Assembly: GCA_020248945.1 (NCBI GenBank)
Contig: JADCGQ010000040.1
Span: forward strand, 62,001 to 126,000
Direction: 5' to 3'
Source: Rubrivivax sp.
GTDB taxonomy: Bacteria; Pseudomonadota; Gammaproteobacteria; Burkholderiales; Burkholderiaceae_C
Length of the DNA stretch: 64,000 bases
Both the position numbers and the translations under genes were made by a program. Positions 62,624-64,000 of the stretch are shown here, in pieces (position 1 is the stretch's first letter; the number at the start of each line of letters is the position of its first letter). The notes below the pieces were generated by a model. The model worked only from the letters and a program-made list of their open reading frames with translations, was not told where the DNA came from and did no database searches.

Positions 62624-64000
62624 ACACCCTCGAGATCGCCTGGCGCAACGTGCGCCGCAACGGCCGCCGTTCGCTGCTGACGGCGCTGGCCCTGGCCGTG
62701 GGCACGCTGGCCATCCTGATGTTCGGCGGCTATGTCAACGACAACGTGCAGGGCCTGCAGACCGCCACTGTTCGCACCTACGGTCACTTGCAGGTGGTGC
62801 CCAAGGACTTTCTCGACTTCGGCCGAGGCAATCCGGGCCGCTTCTCGATCAAGGCGTACGAGGCGCTGGTCGAGCGCATCCGCGCCGACGCGGTGCTGTC
62901 GCCCATGCTGGCCGTGGTGACGCCGGTGCTGGAGGTCGAGGGCATGGCCGGCAATTTCGCCTCCGGGGTGTCGTCCAACTTCGTGGGCGAAGGCGTGGTG
63001 CCCGAAGAGCGGCGCCGGCAGTTGTCCTGGGACGGCTTCGACATCGGCATCCCGCCGGGGCAGACCGTGCTCAGCAGCGACATGCCCGCCGCTGGCGTGG
63101 TGGGCTTGCGCATGGCGCAACTGCTCAGCCTGTGCGATGCGCTGCAGATCAGCAACTGCCGCCGCCTGCAGCTCGATGACGCCGCGGTCGCGCCCCAGGG
63201 CGCCCCGCAGGCGCTGCCCGCCGACATCGCCGCGCTCGCCGCCGGCACGCAAGGCCAGGCCGTCGCGGCGCCGGCCGGCGCGGTGTCGATCGAGCTCCTG
63301 GCTTCGTCGCCCGGTGGCATGCCCAACGTGGTGCGCATGGACGTGCTGAAGGCCGAGCGCCAGGGCATCCGCCAGATCGACAGCATGTACGTGGCGCTGC
63401 CACTGCCGCTGGCGCAACGGCTGGTGTTCGGCCCCGAGCGGCGCGCCGTGTCCAGCATCGTCGTCCAGTTGCGCCAGACGGCCCAGATCGACGCCGCCCA
63501 GGCCCGGCTGGAAGAGATCGTGCGCACGGCCGGCCAGTCGCTGGAGGTGCTGACCTTTCGCGACGTCAGCCCGGTCTACGACCAGATCGTCGCCACCTAC
63601 ACGACCATCTTCCAGTTCATCGCCTGGCTGATGGCGGCGATCACGCTGTTCTCGATCACCAACGCCGTGAACATGGCGGTGAGCGAGCGCACCGGCGAGA
63701 TCGGAACGCTGCGCTCGCTGGGCTTCCAGCGCTCGACCATCGGCCGCATCTTCATCTCCGAAGGCGCTGTGCTGGGGGTGCTGGGCACCCTGGGCGGCGC
63801 GCTGCTGGCCCTGGTCCTGGCCGAGGGCGTGATCAACCTCGCCGGCCTGAGCTGGACCCCACCGGGTCGCAGCAGCGCGATCCCGATCCGCGTCGACATC
63901 CTGTCCTCGCCGTCCCTGGTGCTGTTCACGGTGCTCGGCCTGTCGGCGGTGGCCTGCCTGTCGGCGCTGTGGCCGGCCAGCAAGGCGGCGCGGCTGGAGA
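62620..64000 (+). CDS. FtsX/MacB-type ABC permease (3'-truncated by window end)
   Basis: At least 460 residues: an N-terminal TM helix (RNGRRSLLTALALAVGTLAILMF), a large extracytoplasmic MacB-like domain (about 45-310), then FtsX helices QFIAWLMAAITLFSITNAVNMAVSERTGEIG in pieces, and AVLGVLGTLGGALLALVL. Works with the ATPase as a lipoprotein-release or export complex. No stop before the window edge. The membrane-fusion subunit may follow outside. Confidence 0.92.
   Translation, partial: MNTLEIAWRNVRRNGRRSLLTALALAVGTLAILMFGGYVNDNVQGLQTATVRTYGHLQVVPKDFLDFGRGNPGRFSIKAYEALVERIRADAVLSPMLAVVTPVLEVEGMAGNFASGVSSNFVGEGVVPEERRRQLSWDGFDIGIPPGQTVLSSDMPAAGVVGLRMAQLLSLCDALQISNCRRLQLDDAAVAPQGAPQALPADIAALAAGTQGQAVAAPAGAVSIELLASSPGGMPNVVRMDVLKAERQGIRQIDSMYVALPLPLAQRLVFGPERRAVSSIVVQLRQTAQIDAAQARLEEIVRTAGQSLEVLTFRDVSPVYDQIVATYTTIFQFIAWLMAAITLFSITNAVNMAVSERTGEIGTLRSLGFQRSTIGRIFISEGAVLGVLGTLGGALLALVLAEGVINLAGLSWTPPGRSSAIPIRVDILSSPSLVLFTVLGLSAVACLSALWPASKAARLE

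Overview
The window is a high-GC (about 70%), gene-dense piece of a betaproteobacterial chromosome, most likely Burkholderiales of the Rubrivivax/Leptothrix/Ideonella (Sphaerotilaceae) type. Pointers to this are a SAH riboswitch ahead of ahcY, a PEP-CTERM protein, DUF2917 divergent from a LysR gene, the slt/complex-I-like NAD(P)-binding/cca/5-FCL neighbourhood, and two families of dispersed GC-rich repeats usual in this group. This is inference from gene content; no 16S gene is present. I see no tRNA, rRNA, CRISPR array or transposase.

Layout. 1-6667 (+): end of an RND efflux pump, a secreted alpha/beta hydrolase, Rep-type helicase, a PEP-CTERM protein and an orphan peptide-binding protein. 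6707-24107 (-): an unbroken 16-gene operon, the most striking object here. In transcription order it encodes ApbE flavin transferase, a triheme PD40/HzsA-like lipoprotein, a CX4CH lipoprotein, two outer-membrane barrels, a TlpA-like thioredoxin, DUF4266, DUF3570 (a third barrel), a small periplasmic protein, two large TPR proteins, another small secreted protein, ExbB/TolQ, two ExbD/TolR and an AgmX-like Gly-rich protein. It looks like a Glt/Agl-type energised envelope machine joined to an extracytoplasmic redox/flavinylation module. 24273-29616: a LytS/LytTR-type two-component system divergent from an ECF sigma/anti-sigma pair.

29635-43138: housekeeping (DUF4136 lipoprotein, ttcA, folB, a FolM-like pteridine reductase, MidA-like methyltransferase, sodium:solute symporter, cca, GST, NDUFA9-like protein, lytic transglycosylase, LysR, DUF2917, TfoX, 5-FCL). 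43183-53408 (-): riboswitch, ahcY and metF, with a toxin-antitoxin plus Type III-like restriction-modification operon lying between ahcY and metF and translationally coupled to metF. 53608-61355: a secreted subtilase, HAD phosphatase, a second orphan peptide-binding protein, and two S66 LD-peptidases flanking a YcaQ-like DNA glycosylase. 61850-64000 (+): a LolD/MacB-type ABC ATPase and the start of its FtsX-type permease.

Start codons were chosen from Shine-Dalgarno sequences, stop/start overlaps and family N-termini. Where -10 boxes sit immediately upstream of the start (midA-like, HAD gene) I suggest leaderless mRNAs. Functions are assigned from motifs read by eye; no database search was possible.
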